A stretch of 64,000 nt of DNA from Sphingobacterium detergens (GTDB lineage Bacteria > Bacteroidota > Bacteroidia > Sphingobacteriales > Sphingobacteriaceae). Shown in pieces: positions 1 to 9,759 of this stretch (positions are counted from its first letter, which is position 1; every line of letters begins with the position of its first letter). The DNA lies in NCBI RefSeq assembly GCF_003610355.1, contig NZ_RAPY01000001.1, forward strand, positions 1,302,001 to 1,366,000, written 5' to 3'. A program made the position numbers and the translations under genes. The notes under the pieces were generated by a model that was given only the letters and a program-made list of their open reading frames with translations, did no database searches and was not told where the DNA came from.

Positions 1-503
1 ATCAGATAAGCGGTCCTGAAGCGACTAAATATCAGCTCCTCTCCCCCTTTTACCCGAAGTTCAATAAGTCTTTGAATTGCCAATAACTCGGTTCGTAACA
101 GTTCAAAAAATTCATTGGTAATATCAAAAGAAGAAATTGGCCTGGTTTTACGTACAGGAACCGTCGTGATACAAGTTATTGCTTCGTAGACTTCCTCCCT
201 GACCATTAGATGATGAGCTAGGGTATCTTCTGACATAAAGCAAATTCCCACCTGTCCGGGGAATACAACGATGACCTTATTTTTTTGGATAGTATGAATC
301 GTATCGTCTATCTGCACATAGCCGCTCCCCTTTTCAAACAAAACAATACTGAAATATTTTGCCTTTCGAGGTTTTGAGACACGAAATTCACCTTCAATGC
401 GGTTATAATAAATTTTAGAATCATATGCTTTTATACGATCATCGATAGGAAAAAAAACAGATAGACCATTTATTCTATTTACATTATTACTAACTCTCTG
501 CAT
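1..503 (-). CDS. AraC-family-like regulator, N-terminal sensing domain (partial, runs off the left edge)
   Basis: An open frame reads leftward from ATG at 503-501 for about 167 codons without a stop and leaves the window. The visible part resembles the cupin-like ligand-binding half of AraC-type regulators: a beta-rich stretch with FEKGSGYVQIDD and VVFPGQVGICF, followed by helices with ITNEFFELLRTELLAIQRL. In that family the C-terminal pair of helix-turn-helix motifs would lie outside the window, so DNA binding cannot be checked here. No neighbour on the left can be seen. The family call rests on fold-like pattern only. Confidence 0.6.
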   Translation of the reverse strand, partial: MQRVSNNVNRINGLSVFFPIDDRIKAYDSKIYYNRIEGEFRVSKPRKAKYFSIVLFEKGSGYVQIDDTIHTIQKNKVIVVFPGQVGICFMSEDTLAHHLMVREEVYEAITCITTVPVRKTRPISSFDITNEFFELLRTELLAIQRLIELRVKGGEELIFSRFRTAYL

Positions 504-703
504 ATTTTATCTCTATTTATAAATATCAGAAAAATCAATCATAGATTCATTCATAATTCAATATATAAAAATTATATTAAATACAATATACAAAAACCCA
601 AATATGAAATTGCTCCAATGCGACGCGGGTGACATATCTAAAAAAATAAAAAAGTATCACCAAAATTTCGCTTAAAATTTTCTGGATCATCAAATTCAAG
701 AAC

Positions 704-711
704 TATATTTG
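704..711 (+). promoter_or_regulatory. -7 box TATATTTG upstream of the membrane protein
   Basis: It matches the Bacteroidota TAnnTTTG consensus. No convincing -33 TTG lies at the usual distance. A start site near 716 would leave a leader of about 94 nt to the ATG at 810. Confidence 0.35.
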
Positions 712-809
712 CTTATGAAAATTGTAGGCCAATTTTGACCTGGTTTTCCTCTTTTTGTTATTTTCCAATGAGCAAAATGAGGTATTTTAACCTAATCTTT
801 ATTGTAATT

Positions 810-1523
810 ATGTATATCAAAAACATTCAGAACCACAATCTTTTTGCTTATCGAAGATTACGGCGGGCGATCGGTTATCTGGGCATCTTTTTACCCATTA
901 TCTTGGTTTTATTGTCCCTATTTAAGTTTTTCGGTACCAGTATTCAACCATCTATCAGTCATTACTATTTTTCAAATCTGAGAGAAATTTTTACCGGCAC
1001 TTTATGTGCCGTTGGATTATTTCTCATCTGCTATAAAGGCAATGGGAATAAAGTCATTTGGAAAAACGATAATCTCCTCACAAATCTTGCTGGATTTATG
1101 GCGATTGGAGTTGCATTTATACCCACCGATCCAATCGGTAGCAGCTGCAGCCAATGCACACTGATTGCCGTCGATTTAAAGGGACTGCATTATGGCTTTG
1201 CAGCCGTCCTTTTTCTAACATTTGCATTTCTTTCCATCAATGTATTTACTATTGGCCAGGAACCCAACAAAGAGATTCCGGTTAGCATCGTGAATGAAAA
1301 TAATATCTATCGTTTTTGTGGCTATGGCATAATCGTTTGTATCGCTTTGATTCCTCTTAAGCTCTTTGGATATGCAACACTTGTCTTTGAGGCCATTGCA
1401 CTTTTTTTATTTGGCAGTTCATGGCTTATTAAGGGACGGGCTTTGGGTGATAAAGGTACAATTGGCGAAAAATTATACCGTGAACATAATACCACAGAAA
1501 CTGAAGATACAGGGGCTGGATAG
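810..1523 (+). CDS. Multi-pass membrane protein, DUF998-like
   Basis: About 237 residues with roughly six or seven hydrophobic segments, for example GYLGIFLPIILVLLSLF, IFTGTLCAVGLFLICY, FAAVLFLTFAFLSINVF and YGIIVCIALIPLKLFGYATL. The pattern SISHYYFSNLREIFTGTLC resembles Bacteroidota DUF998-like membrane proteins of unknown role. The frame stays open upstream to a TTG at 735 and an ATG at 777. ATG 810 was preferred because it gives a short basic N-terminus before the first membrane segment. The gene is convergent with the DUF3592 gene. Function is unknown; 777 is the main alternative start. Confidence 0.7.
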   Translation: MYIKNIQNHNLFAYRRLRRAIGYLGIFLPIILVLLSLFKFFGTSIQPSISHYYFSNLREIFTGTLCAVGLFLICYKGNGNKVIWKNDNLLTNLAGFMAIGVAFIPTDPIGSSCSQCTLIAVDLKGLHYGFAAVLFLTFAFLSINVFTIGQEPNKEIPVSIVNENNIYRFCGYGIIVCIALIPLKLFGYATLVFEAIALFLFGSSWLIKGRALGDKGTIGEKLYREHNTTETEDTGAG

Positions 1524-1552
1524 GAAGCAATCTACTTATTTTAAAATAATTG

Positions 1553-1981
1553 TTATTTCAAATACAATTCGGCAATAAAAAATCCAAGGCCGACAACCAA
1601 TAAAGGTAAAGCGATAGATAACAGGATAAGTGGCCAGGCGAAAACACGAAAATAGGTATATAGTTGTGCCGTAGTGGGATCAGCTGGATCATAAATAATT
1701 GTTTCTGTTTCGCCAACAGACCAGCTTGCGGGGTTACTCGCCTCGGCTAGTTCGTACTCATATTCATTTTGATCCGATGTACGGAAACGGAAAATTGGAG
1801 AATAAACCTCACCATCAGATTCTATTGTCCGAAGCCTAATAACCGTAGCTGTCGTCTTTTCCGCCTTTTTCAAAAATAAAAGGACATTTCTAAAAGTAAG
1901 AAAAGCGAAAAAAAGCAGTATCAATCCAAGGCCGACCATTAGGTAATATTGCCACATATTCTTTCTGTTAATGTCAAACAT
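1553..1981 (-). CDS. DUF3592 domain membrane protein
   Basis: The 142-residue product has a membrane helix near residues 12-32 and another near 112-138. Between them lies an extracytoplasmic beta-rich domain containing SPIFRFRTSDQNEYEYE and YDPADPTTAQLY. The TM-beta-TM layout and the YDPxDP motif are typical of DUF3592, whose function is unknown. A sequence matching a minus-strand -7 box (CAAACATA on +, 1975-1982) overlaps the start codon. If that promoter is real, the start would shift to ATG 1957 (MWQYYLMVG). Convergent with the upstream gene. Confidence 0.8.
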   Translation of the reverse strand: MFDINRKNMWQYYLMVGLGLILLFFAFLTFRNVLLFLKKAEKTTATVIRLRTIESDGEVYSPIFRFRTSDQNEYEYELAEASNPASWSVGETETIIYDPADPTTAQLYTYFRVFAWPLILLSIALPLLVVGLGFFIAELYLK

Positions 1982-2116
1982 ACAACGCCAAATAGCTGGG
2001 CTTTACAAGCCATAAGTTACACGATACGAATATAGTATAAATTCCAATACCACTACCTATTGTTTAGGAAGCGACAGAAATCTATTTGAACCCCATATGC
2101 ATGTATAACAAGAACC

Positions 2117-3136
2117 CTAGCTTTTGGGATCATCTCCAGGATCGGCCTCTACCCGCTTGTCCTCCTGTGTCAACGGAGCCGGAGGAATCTCACCACCGGC
2201 ACGTTCGATTTCCTGGGTCTCTACATGTACGGCAAATTGGGCCGGTTCGATCGGAATCCCCATTACCGTTGCGTATTCTCTTGTGTAAATCGCTCCAAAA
2301 TATAAGATAGCAGCGGTATAATACACCCACAGTAAAATCAATACAAATGATCCCGCAGCACCATAGGTATCCTGGGTGGCTGAATGTTCCAGATATATTC
2401 CGATCAGATAACGACCCAAAATAAACAAAACTGCTGTAAATAGGGCTCCCGCCCGAACTGTCCGCCACTGAATATTGACATCAGGAAGTACTTTAAAAAT
2501 AATACTAAAGAGTAAGAATATAATACCAAATGATAGTGCAAAGTTGATCCCGTCAAGCAGCACCACTGTCATGTCTGGAAAATAACGCTGTAACTGTCCT
2601 GTGAGGGCCAAGATGACACCATTGATGATCAAAGTGACAACCAATAAAAATCCCAGACCAATGACTAAGGAAGAGGACAACAACCGATCCTGAATCAGTT
2701 TTAACCAGCCTTTCTTGGGCTTGGCCCGTACATGCCAGATTTTATTGATTGAATTTTGGATATCTCCAAATACGCTGGTCGCTCCCAATATCAAAGTGAT
2801 GCTACTGATTAACAATGCCATATTGGATTTGCCCGACAACTCAAGATTTTGAATAACTTCCTGAATCTGTTTGGCGGCACTGTTTCCCACTAAGCCACGC
2901 AGTTCCATAAAAACCTTCCCTTCGATGGCATCTTCACCATAAAATATACCTGCCAGCGCAATTATTAACACCAGTATCGGGCCAATCGAAAAAACAGTAT
3001 AGTACGATAAAGAAGCACTATATTTCATTGAATCTTCATTCAAAAACCCGGCAACGGAGCTCTTCAAAATTCGCCAGTAGGTCTTTATCTTACTTCTACT
3101 TTTAGTCCTTATATCCATATTGATCATTTTTGTCAA
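2117..3136 (-). CDS. YihY/virulence factor BrkB family membrane protein
   Basis: The 339 residues match the usual size of this family, which was once mis-annotated as RNase BN. Motifs seen include KYSASLSYYTVFSIGPILVL near residue 40, SVFGDIQNSINKIW near 120, and several later membrane helices (LVIGLGFLLVVTLIING, FALSFGIIFLLFSIIFKVLP, FVLILLWVYYTAAILYFGA). The C-terminal tail is acidic and soluble, with ERAGGEIPPAPLTQEDK. It is probably an inner-membrane protein. No substrate is established for the family, and it appears to be a single-gene unit. Confidence 0.9.
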   Translation of the reverse strand: MTKMINMDIRTKSRSKIKTYWRILKSSVAGFLNEDSMKYSASLSYYTVFSIGPILVLIIALAGIFYGEDAIEGKVFMELRGLVGNSAAKQIQEVIQNLELSGKSNMALLISSITLILGATSVFGDIQNSINKIWHVRAKPKKGWLKLIQDRLLSSSLVIGLGFLLVVTLIINGVILALTGQLQRYFPDMTVVLLDGINFALSFGIIFLLFSIIFKVLPDVNIQWRTVRAGALFTAVLFILGRYLIGIYLEHSATQDTYGAAGSFVLILLWVYYTAAILYFGAIYTREYATVMGIPIEPAQFAVHVETQEIERAGGEIPPAPLTQEDKRVEADPGDDPKS

Positions 3137-3188
3137 TAAGAATAAACCACCTTCCGGTAAAGAATGTTTTTGGATTTACAAAGAAACA

Positions 3189-3211
3189 GTAGCAGCCTAG
3201 TGCGGTGCTAC
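3189..3211 (-). terminator. Possible weak terminator after the 427-residue protein gene
   Basis: The inverted repeat GTAGCA/TGCTAC lies just past the stop codon at 3216 and is followed on the minus strand by a T-rich stretch. The stem is only 6 bp, so support is weak. Confidence 0.3.
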
Positions 3212-3215
3212 CTTG

Positions 3216-4499
3216 TTATTCATGCGAATAGTCCCGAATGGTCCCCTGAAAAACAAGCTGCTTGGTGCCCGCGACTTTTAGGGTAAGATCCATATCCGAA
3301 GCGATCGCCTTCAACATTAAAATCGGAGTAACTTTTAAGACATTCGGCCAATCCACAAGATGAATTGCGACATGGGAAAGACTATTGGTTTTCGTATATT
3401 TTGCTTGCATCTTGTCTATCGTTGAGGCCGTCGATAATATATTGAATTGACCATCATTTTTCTGAAACCACTGGTAAAATAGCTTACTGGGAAGAAACTT
3501 AGGTAAGCTCTCATCCCCCCGAATTCCAAACCTAACATTTGGCACTTTACTTTCATAGGCTGTTTTTTCCTCTACTGTTTCAAAATTGTCATTCACCGCA
3601 TAATTAATAATGGTATCTGTCTGTACAACCTGATTTTTTAAAACTTCGATATCAACATAATTCCCATTCGCATGGGCCATAATCGAGTCTGCCGAAATCG
3701 GAAGATCAACAAGCATGTCTTTTAAAGCTATCTTTAACTGTTCGTTTGGAAAATTGATCCAGCCTTTGCTGATGTAATTTTCGTTTACCAATTCCCGGAC
3801 AAGGTATTCCTGTGGAAAATTCCAAGTATCAGATTGGAGTTCACCGGCGATCTCAATACGGCTACCTTTCAGGTCAAATTCAATAAAATTTTTGGAAGAA
3901 ATATCGCTATAACGCAATGATTTGCGGGTTAGTTCGCTCGGATGATTGATGAAACTCTCAATAGAGACCCGCTCTGTATCCGACTGGATCAACTGGATCA
4001 TTTCATCTTTCTTTTTATTGAGATTAAAACCCAGTCCCACCAACAGGGTGTTACCCTTCCAAACAAATGCAATTTTATTTGTATCCTGATAAGCATAATT
4101 TACTCCCGGAGCGACATTATTTTCAATGGAATCAACTTCCAGTCCCTCTTTTAAGAATGTCAGAAATTGCTTCTCATCTTTCAAATCAAAAAAAGCATAA
4201 AAGTTCTTAGTCGTGTCTTCCAGAGAAAAAAGGAATACATTGGCCTTGATATCTATTCCATTGTCTTTTAGCTTGGTCAATTTTTTAGCAAAGTCCTGCC
4301 CTCCTTTCGGTGCCGTTTGCCATTTATCGAAAAATTGATTCAATAAGATATCATCCAGAGAAATCGTCAATAAAGCCTTACTCTTTTTATGGACGACAGA
4401 CTTATACGACTGCTGTTGTCTAATGATATAAATTCCCCAGCCTATTATCACTAATCCTATGATAATACCCAAAGTCCAAATTATTCCTTTTTTAATCAT
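3216..4499 (-). CDS. Membrane-anchored exported protein of unknown function
   Basis: The 427-residue product has one N-terminal membrane helix (WTLGIIIGLVIIGWGIYII, residues about 9-27) and a long exported beta-rich domain. I do not recognise a named domain. Phrases such as NVFLFSLEDTTKNFYAFFDL and AFVWKGNTLLVGLGFNL echo the next gene upstream, suggesting distant relatedness. Its start overlaps the end of the 686-residue gene by 8 nt, so the two are translationally coupled and probably act together in the envelope. Confidence 0.6.
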   Translation of the reverse strand: MIKKGIIWTLGIIIGLVIIGWGIYIIRQQQSYKSVVHKKSKALLTISLDDILLNQFFDKWQTAPKGGQDFAKKLTKLKDNGIDIKANVFLFSLEDTTKNFYAFFDLKDEKQFLTFLKEGLEVDSIENNVAPGVNYAYQDTNKIAFVWKGNTLLVGLGFNLNKKKDEMIQLIQSDTERVSIESFINHPSELTRKSLRYSDISSKNFIEFDLKGSRIEIAGELQSDTWNFPQEYLVRELVNENYISKGWINFPNEQLKIALKDMLVDLPISADSIMAHANGNYVDIEVLKNQVVQTDTIINYAVNDNFETVEEKTAYESKVPNVRFGIRGDESLPKFLPSKLFYQWFQKNDGQFNILSTASTIDKMQAKYTKTNSLSHVAIHLVDWPNVLKVTPILMLKAIASDMDLTLKVAGTKQLVFQGTIRDYSHE

Positions 4500-6552
4500 T
4501 GTCAGTTATATCAATTGGGTTGTCCAGTTCAGGTTGTTCATCCGGCACAATGCCATCGAGCAGTTGGTTGATCATAAACTGTAAGCCATTGTTTGCGTTT
4601 GCTGGCAGTTCAAGTTGCAAATCAGTTTCCAGTCTATCGCCCACAATTCCTTTAGAACTCAAGGTAAAATTACCATAATTATTCAATTCTGCTAATGTAG
4701 AACGCCAGCTATTGCCCAACACGAGATTCAGATCTTTTGTCAGCGCTGGTATTTTCTTTGTTTGGAACGCTGCCGAAAACTTACTTCCTTTCATAAGCTT
4801 AGCAAAAGATTTATTGGGCTTGGTCGGATAGTTATCCTTGTGCAAAATTTTATTTAACTGCAGGCTATCGTTGCTGATCATCACTAAATCTTCATTGAAC
4901 ATCAGGTATAAAGGAAAATCTTTGCCATTACCTTGTTTGATTTTATATATACCTCCTACAAAGCTTGCATCGGACTTTGATACCGCGACATCCAATGCCT
5001 TTTTGATAATCCTTTGATCTTCGGATGTAAACATCCAGATAAAAGACACCACTTTCTCTTCCTTTGTCTTATTAACTTCCTTTACGTCATAATTATCATC
5101 ATAGTCGTAATCAACGTAGTCGATCTTCAGATTAGTGATTCCATTGACAACGACCAAATTGTCCCCGGGCATAATTTTGGCAACGGCTTTTTCATCCAGT
5201 GCAATTTCAAGCCCAAGGGCCATCAACTCAAGTACCTCATTCTCCTTTCCAAAATATTTTTTCATATTTTTTGTGAAAAATGCTGGTATTTCTTTTAGGT
5301 AAGCTTCGGAATTCACATTGACATTAAAATATCCCAATGTTTCCTCTGTCAAATACTTTGCGAACTTCGGATTAGGCTTCCTTGCATACAGCTGTTTAGT
5401 CAGTTTCACTAAATCTTTGCCCAGGGTTACACCTGTTTTTAGCGTAATTTTATTTCCCTGTTGTGTCAGGTCAAAGAACATGGCCTTATAATCATTTTCC
5501 AAAGAGAAACTGCTTGTATGATAATACGCATCTACCATGGAACGCACGGAACGAAGTCCGTCATAGAGACCTTCAACTTTGGGTAGCCATACACGCGCAA
5601 TATCCACATTCTTTAGAAAACGCGCCTGCTCTGGTGCAGGTATATTTGGATAGTTACCGCTCAATAGCTGTTCCTGCTCACGCAGTAACCATTTTTCCAA
5701 TAATATATTCTTGATAGAATCATTTCGTCTGTTCACTTCCTCAAAAGCTGTATCAAGTGAATCGTAGTTGATATGATTTTCATAGAGACTCGTATCAGCA
5801 TCGGTTGCACTGGCATAGACGTCCAAAGGTTCCCCTTCCTCTTGCTGTACCTCAGCTTGCAATGTATCAAAATCAAATGCATCCCATTCCATCGTTGTAG
5901 AATCCATTAGTACAGAATCCGCACAGTTAGCTGCTGCTTCGGCCTCATCTGCCGCTGCACTGGTTGCAGATACCGCAGCGGCGGCATAATCTATATTTTC
6001 GATACCATATAATGCGGCAATGGAATCGTTGGCAAAATAGGTCGTACCAACCTCACCTTTTAAAATTCTAACCTCCTTTGCATTCCAAGCGAGCAATTGA
6101 CCATCCGTGGTTCTAAATCGGTTATAACCGTTCAAGGCCGGAAGCGAAGTCCCCTCCATATTCAGCAACTGTTCAAAACGGCTGACCGCATGGATCGGGA
6201 CAATCATCTCTCCATATAACAAGCTATCCCTATCATTTCTGTAGTATATAGCCATTCCCTTCGAATCAAATCCTGTCTGCTGGAAATCCTTTTGCAGGTC
6301 AATACTTTTCTTTTCAAAATATTTGAAAAAACCAACCCGATCCAATAACCTATTCAATGTGGAAGCTTCTGCGTATTCCACGACTTTAGCCAGATTAATA
6401 GCCACTACTGTATTTGATCCATCGGGTATTTTAGTGTCAAAGCCCTGCGCTTGCACCGAACTAAAACCCAAAGACAACATAACCCCACAACAATAGGGAA
6501 GCATTTTTCTTCCCCGACGGCCTAATAATCTAGCTGATATAACCATATACAT
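4492..6552 (-). CDS. Exported protein, possibly DUF4836-like
   Basis: The 686-residue product starts with a basic segment, a hydrophobic stretch and a signal-peptidase-like end (LGFSSVQAQG near residue 35). The mature start, IPDGSNTVVAINLAKVVEYA, resembles the opening of Bacteroidota DUF4836 proteins. A low-complexity Ala/Asp/Glu region spans about residues 190-270. No enzyme motif is evident. It overlaps the following gene by 8 nt. A minus-strand -7 box (6583-6590) lies about 30 nt upstream. A later in-frame Met (MVISARL) could also start it. The family assignment is tentative. Confidence 0.55.
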   Translation of the reverse strand: MYMVISARLLGRRGRKMLPYCCGVMLSLGFSSVQAQGFDTKIPDGSNTVVAINLAKVVEYAEASTLNRLLDRVGFFKYFEKKSIDLQKDFQQTGFDSKGMAIYYRNDRDSLLYGEMIVPIHAVSRFEQLLNMEGTSLPALNGYNRFRTTDGQLLAWNAKEVRILKGEVGTTYFANDSIAALYGIENIDYAAAAVSATSAAADEAEAAANCADSVLMDSTTMEWDAFDFDTLQAEVQQEEGEPLDVYASATDADTSLYENHINYDSLDTAFEEVNRRNDSIKNILLEKWLLREQEQLLSGNYPNIPAPEQARFLKNVDIARVWLPKVEGLYDGLRSVRSMVDAYYHTSSFSLENDYKAMFFDLTQQGNKITLKTGVTLGKDLVKLTKQLYARKPNPKFAKYLTEETLGYFNVNVNSEAYLKEIPAFFTKNMKKYFGKENEVLELMALGLEIALDEKAVAKIMPGDNLVVVNGITNLKIDYVDYDYDDNYDVKEVNKTKEEKVVSFIWMFTSEDQRIIKKALDVAVSKSDASFVGGIYKIKQGNGKDFPLYLMFNEDLVMISNDSLQLNKILHKDNYPTKPNKSFAKLMKGSKFSAAFQTKKIPALTKDLNLVLGNSWRSTLAELNNYGNFTLSSKGIVGDRLETDLQLELPANANNGLQFMINQLLDGIVPDEQPELDNPIDITDND

Positions 6553-6582
6553 TTAATACTTTCTCTTATTTATCTATAACAT

Positions 6583-6590
6583 CAAAAGTA
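6583..6590 (-). promoter_or_regulatory. -7 box TACTTTTG for the two-gene exported-protein operon
   Basis: Read on the minus strand this is TACTTTTG, matching TAnnTTTG. The predicted start near 6578 leaves a leader of about 26 nt. No good -33 element was found. Confidence 0.35.
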
Positions 6591-6644
6591 TCAAATGCAA
6601 TAGGCTATTCTCATCCCTGAATTCAGGTAATTCGTGAATTTCTA

Positions 6645-7277
6645 CTAAGCTTCACGTATCAAACCATATTCTATAGCGGATTTGACTGCCGCAGTCACAC
6701 TTTTCGTCTGAAATTTTTCCATTAAGTTTTTACGATGACTCTCCACGGTATGGGAACTAATAAACAGGGATTCGGCAATCTGATTGGTCGTCATTCCTTT
6801 GGCTACAAAGGTCAATATCTCCTTTTCACGGCGTGTGAGTTTGGGAACTTGTTTCAGTCCTGTATCCGTTTTCTTGTTGAGTATAACCTGGGTTTTCTCA
6901 CAGATGTACCGCTTGCCCACCAAAACATCGGATATGGCGGTAATGATTTCATTGCCGGTGGCATTTTTTTGAAGATAAGCATCTGCACCTTCATTCAAAA
7001 TACTATTGATAACCGCCAATTCATTATGCACACTAAAGGCTACTATTTTCAGCTCTTTATGTGATTCTTTCAATCCCTTGACCAGATCGATTCCATTTGC
7101 ATCGGGAAGATTGATATCCAATAACAATACAAGCGGTGCATCTGCTACAATGTTTTTAAATAGTTCTGCTGCACTTGCATACATACCCACAACTTCAAAA
7201 TCTTCGTGGGAATTGATAATATTCTTTAACCCCTCCAACAACAGTGGGTGATCATCTGTAATCGCTATTTTTATCAT
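6645..7277 (-). CDS. NarL/FixJ-type two-component response regulator
   Basis: The 210-residue product has an N-terminal receiver domain with acidic residues in AITDDHPLL, the phospho-acceptor Asp in LLLDINLPDANG near residue 55, and the conserved Lys in AYLQKNATG. The C-terminal LuxR-type helix-turn-helix is clear: LTRREKEILTFVAKGMTTNQ followed by IAESLFISSHTVESHRKNLM. It follows the sensor kinase gene with a 13-nt gap on the same strand, so it is the probable cognate partner. The target genes are not evident. Confidence 0.93.
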   Translation of the reverse strand: MIKIAITDDHPLLLEGLKNIINSHEDFEVVGMYASAAELFKNIVADAPLVLLLDINLPDANGIDLVKGLKESHKELKIVAFSVHNELAVINSILNEGADAYLQKNATGNEIITAISDVLVGKRYICEKTQVILNKKTDTGLKQVPKLTRREKEILTFVAKGMTTNQIAESLFISSHTVESHRKNLMEKFQTKSVTAAVKSAIEYGLIREA

Positions 7278-7290
7278 CTTAAGTTATTAA

Positions 7291-9537
7291 TTAAACAACA
7301 GGCATTTCAATTTCTATGGTAGTCCCTTCGCCAATGGCGGATATAACCTTCATGTCACCATGTAGAAAAGAAAGTCTTGACTGTATATTGTGCATGCCTG
7401 CTGAATGTTGTAAGTCTATCTTTTCGGTATCAAATCCCTTGCCATCATCTTCAATAGTAATATGTAAACGCTCATTATATACAGAAAGTTGTATGAAGAT
7501 AGTGCTTGCTGCGGCATGCTTCAAGGCATTGTTTACCAGTTCTTGGATTATTCTGTATAAGGAAATCTGATGTTCTACACTTAATTTTGATTCAAATTGG
7601 ATAAATTCACATTCTACCTGACAATTCGGTTGACTCATCCGTGCGGCATAATCCTTTAAGGCTTCCTCGAGACCATATTTGATAATTAGATCCGGCATTA
7701 GGTTATGTGCAAGTCTGCGCAATTCGTCTACAGCATCATCCAGCAGTTCAATACTTCGTGTAATACCATGCTTTACTGCTGGCTGTTCGGCACCACTATC
7801 ATTGATGGAGGATAAGCCCAATTTTGTACTTGACAGCAATCCCCCTAAGCCATCGTGCAGGTCTCTAGCCAGACGTGTCCGCTCCTTCTCTTCCCCTGCC
7901 AACATCGCCGTCAGATTTTTAATGGCATGCTGCTGATTATTTTTTTCGATTTCAAGCCCGTGCAAGTGCTCCTTTTGCTTTAATGTTTTGGAACGTTGCC
8001 AGTAGGCATAAAACAATAGCATGACAGCAATTAAACAGCTAATAAATAACCAGATATAAATCGAATTCATACGTGATTTAAAGGCAATCTCCTGCTTAGA
8101 AACATCAAGCTCCTGCAATCGCTGTTCATTCTCCAAGCGGCTTAATTGCAAGTCCTGTTCCTTTTTGTCGCGCTCAAGCTGAAGCACTTTCAACTGTTGG
8201 GTACGGTTTAGTTCATTCAATTTTAAATTTTCAACCAATTGATTCTGTCGGTCATTTAGCGCTTTCATCAATTTGATCTGCTGTTCCTTTTTCTCCCCCT
8301 CTAAACGAAGACGCATTAATTTTTGGTTTTGCAGTTCCCGTTCATATTTTATTTCAAGTTGTTTGGTTTTATCCAATTTATCCGAGTTGAATGCCTCCTC
8401 AAAAACATTGATATAACTTTTCTGGTATTGAAATGCCTCTTCGTATTTTCCCTCTTCGACACTCACTTCAGCCAGCCTGCTAAAAAGACTTAACCCCATC
8501 TGATAATCATAATGTGGCTCTCGCTGCAGGTTGTAAAGCGCTTGTTGCAGATACTTTTTGCCCTGCTCCCGATGGCCGCTTTTAAATGCCTCGTCAGCCA
8601 ATACACCATAGGCCGGAACAGAGATGGCATATTGTCCTGTTTCCTGTGCTATTTCTAAGGCCTGTTGGGCAAATGAAATCGCCTTTTTAGCACCATTTTC
8701 CGGATAAAATTCATGATACAGATTGGCTAGATTCACGGAGACATAGGCCATATCTGTTGGGTTAATAAGATTTTTCTGATTAGTTTTTGCTATTCGATAA
8801 GCTTCCAGATAATGTTCCTCGGCTTTTTTCAAAAGTTGCTGATCTGTTCGGTTTGACCGATATTCCTCCTCAAATAGGTAACCAGCTTGCATATAGGCAT
8901 CAAATAAACTACTCGTATTCTGGCCTGCTTTCGCTGTCTCCAATAAAAGGTTCGTATACTTCTCCTGAAATTCGTAATTCCGCTGATTGGCATAAATAGC
9001 CGTCAATTCTTTATATACCGCCAATTTACGGGCTATATTTGCATCTGTCTGGGGGGCTTTTTCCAAAAAAGAAATTGCTTTATGAAACTGCGAAACAGCC
9101 TGATCCTCCTTGTTCTGCCTTGTCATAATCCAGCCTTCACAATAATGAATATATCCCTTGATACCGTTATCATTGATTATGGGAAGAACAGATTTTGCAT
9201 GTTCCAGGTAAAAGCGCGATTTCTCAAAGAGGCGATCGTTATAACTATTCATTGCTGCGATGCAATTTAAATAGGCATAGTATTGTTTGTCGGGGTAATT
9301 TTTGGCCAATTGAATATTATCATTGAGCAACTGACTTGCCAATGCTTTCTCATTGTTGAAATATAGGGCCTGCGCATATTTTCCGGTCAACAGGAACCGT
9401 TCCTTACTCCCTAACGGAAGATTATAGTATGATTTCTGTAGCTCTTGCAACTGATCTTGGGCATACAGCTGACAGCAAGAGAATAGAGAAACTAAGCATA
9501 TAATAAAGGTTTTAAAAAAAACACGAATATACCTCAT
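7291..9537 (-). CDS. TPR-containing sensor histidine kinase (HisKA_3/NarX type)
   Basis: The 748-residue product has a signal peptide ending near LYAQ. An exported TPR-like helical region follows to about residue 390, with repeats such as AYGVLADEAFKSGHREQGKK. A Glu/Gln/Lys-rich coiled coil covers about 395-490, and one membrane helix lies near 500-520. The dimerisation/phospho-acceptor motif RLARDLHDGLGG puts the His at 561. The ATPase domain shows ELVNNALKHA, EDDGKGFD and GMHNIQSRL. TPR-sensing kinases of this layout are common in Bacteroidota. The signal is unknown. It is cotranscribed with the response regulator. Confidence 0.93.
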   Translation of the reverse strand: MRYIRVFFKTFIICLVSLFSCCQLYAQDQLQELQKSYYNLPLGSKERFLLTGKYAQALYFNNEKALASQLLNDNIQLAKNYPDKQYYAYLNCIAAMNSYNDRLFEKSRFYLEHAKSVLPIINDNGIKGYIHYCEGWIMTRQNKEDQAVSQFHKAISFLEKAPQTDANIARKLAVYKELTAIYANQRNYEFQEKYTNLLLETAKAGQNTSSLFDAYMQAGYLFEEEYRSNRTDQQLLKKAEEHYLEAYRIAKTNQKNLINPTDMAYVSVNLANLYHEFYPENGAKKAISFAQQALEIAQETGQYAISVPAYGVLADEAFKSGHREQGKKYLQQALYNLQREPHYDYQMGLSLFSRLAEVSVEEGKYEEAFQYQKSYINVFEEAFNSDKLDKTKQLEIKYERELQNQKLMRLRLEGEKKEQQIKLMKALNDRQNQLVENLKLNELNRTQQLKVLQLERDKKEQDLQLSRLENEQRLQELDVSKQEIAFKSRMNSIYIWLFISCLIAVMLLFYAYWQRSKTLKQKEHLHGLEIEKNNQQHAIKNLTAMLAGEEKERTRLARDLHDGLGGLLSSTKLGLSSINDSGAEQPAVKHGITRSIELLDDAVDELRRLAHNLMPDLIIKYGLEEALKDYAARMSQPNCQVECEFIQFESKLSVEHQISLYRIIQELVNNALKHAAASTIFIQLSVYNERLHITIEDDGKGFDTEKIDLQHSAGMHNIQSRLSFLHGDMKVISAIGEGTTIEIEMPVV

Positions 9538-9568
9538 AAAGTCTATTAATTCCCATTAGTGGATTGGT

Positions 9569-9599
9569 CAAACTTAGATAAATTTACCCTTATAAACAA
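9569..9599 (-). promoter_or_regulatory. Promoter of the sensor kinase/response regulator operon
   Basis: On the minus strand a TTG (9599-9597) is followed after 20 nt by TAAGTTTG (9576-9569). This fits the Bacteroidota -33/-7 arrangement. The predicted start near 9564 leaves about 27 nt to the ATG at 9537. Confidence 0.5.
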
Positions 9600-9715
9600 T
9601 TATAATTACCGTCAAAATTACCCTGATCGCTGTAAATGCATTGTATTTGTACCAACTCAAAAGCTGCAATTTCCTAAATACAATACCATTGAGGCGAAGT
9701 GAATAGCAAAAAGTG

Positions 9716-9723
9716 TAGCTTTG
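9716..9723 (+). promoter_or_regulatory. -7 box TAGCTTTG of the SMR efflux gene
   Basis: A perfect TAnnTTTG match. The frame of the SMR gene is open back to a TTG at 9721, inside this box, so the box favours the internal ATG at 9760. A TTG at 9689-9691 is 24 nt upstream, longer than usual. Confidence 0.45.
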
Positions 9724-9759
9724 TATGTAGTACTTCACTTGATCAGAAAAGAATCTGTA

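Noticed and set aside
735..809. N-terminal extension of the first membrane protein
   Set aside because: It starts at TTG close behind a -7 box and adds an extra hydrophobic stretch not expected for the family; ATG 810 is more natural.
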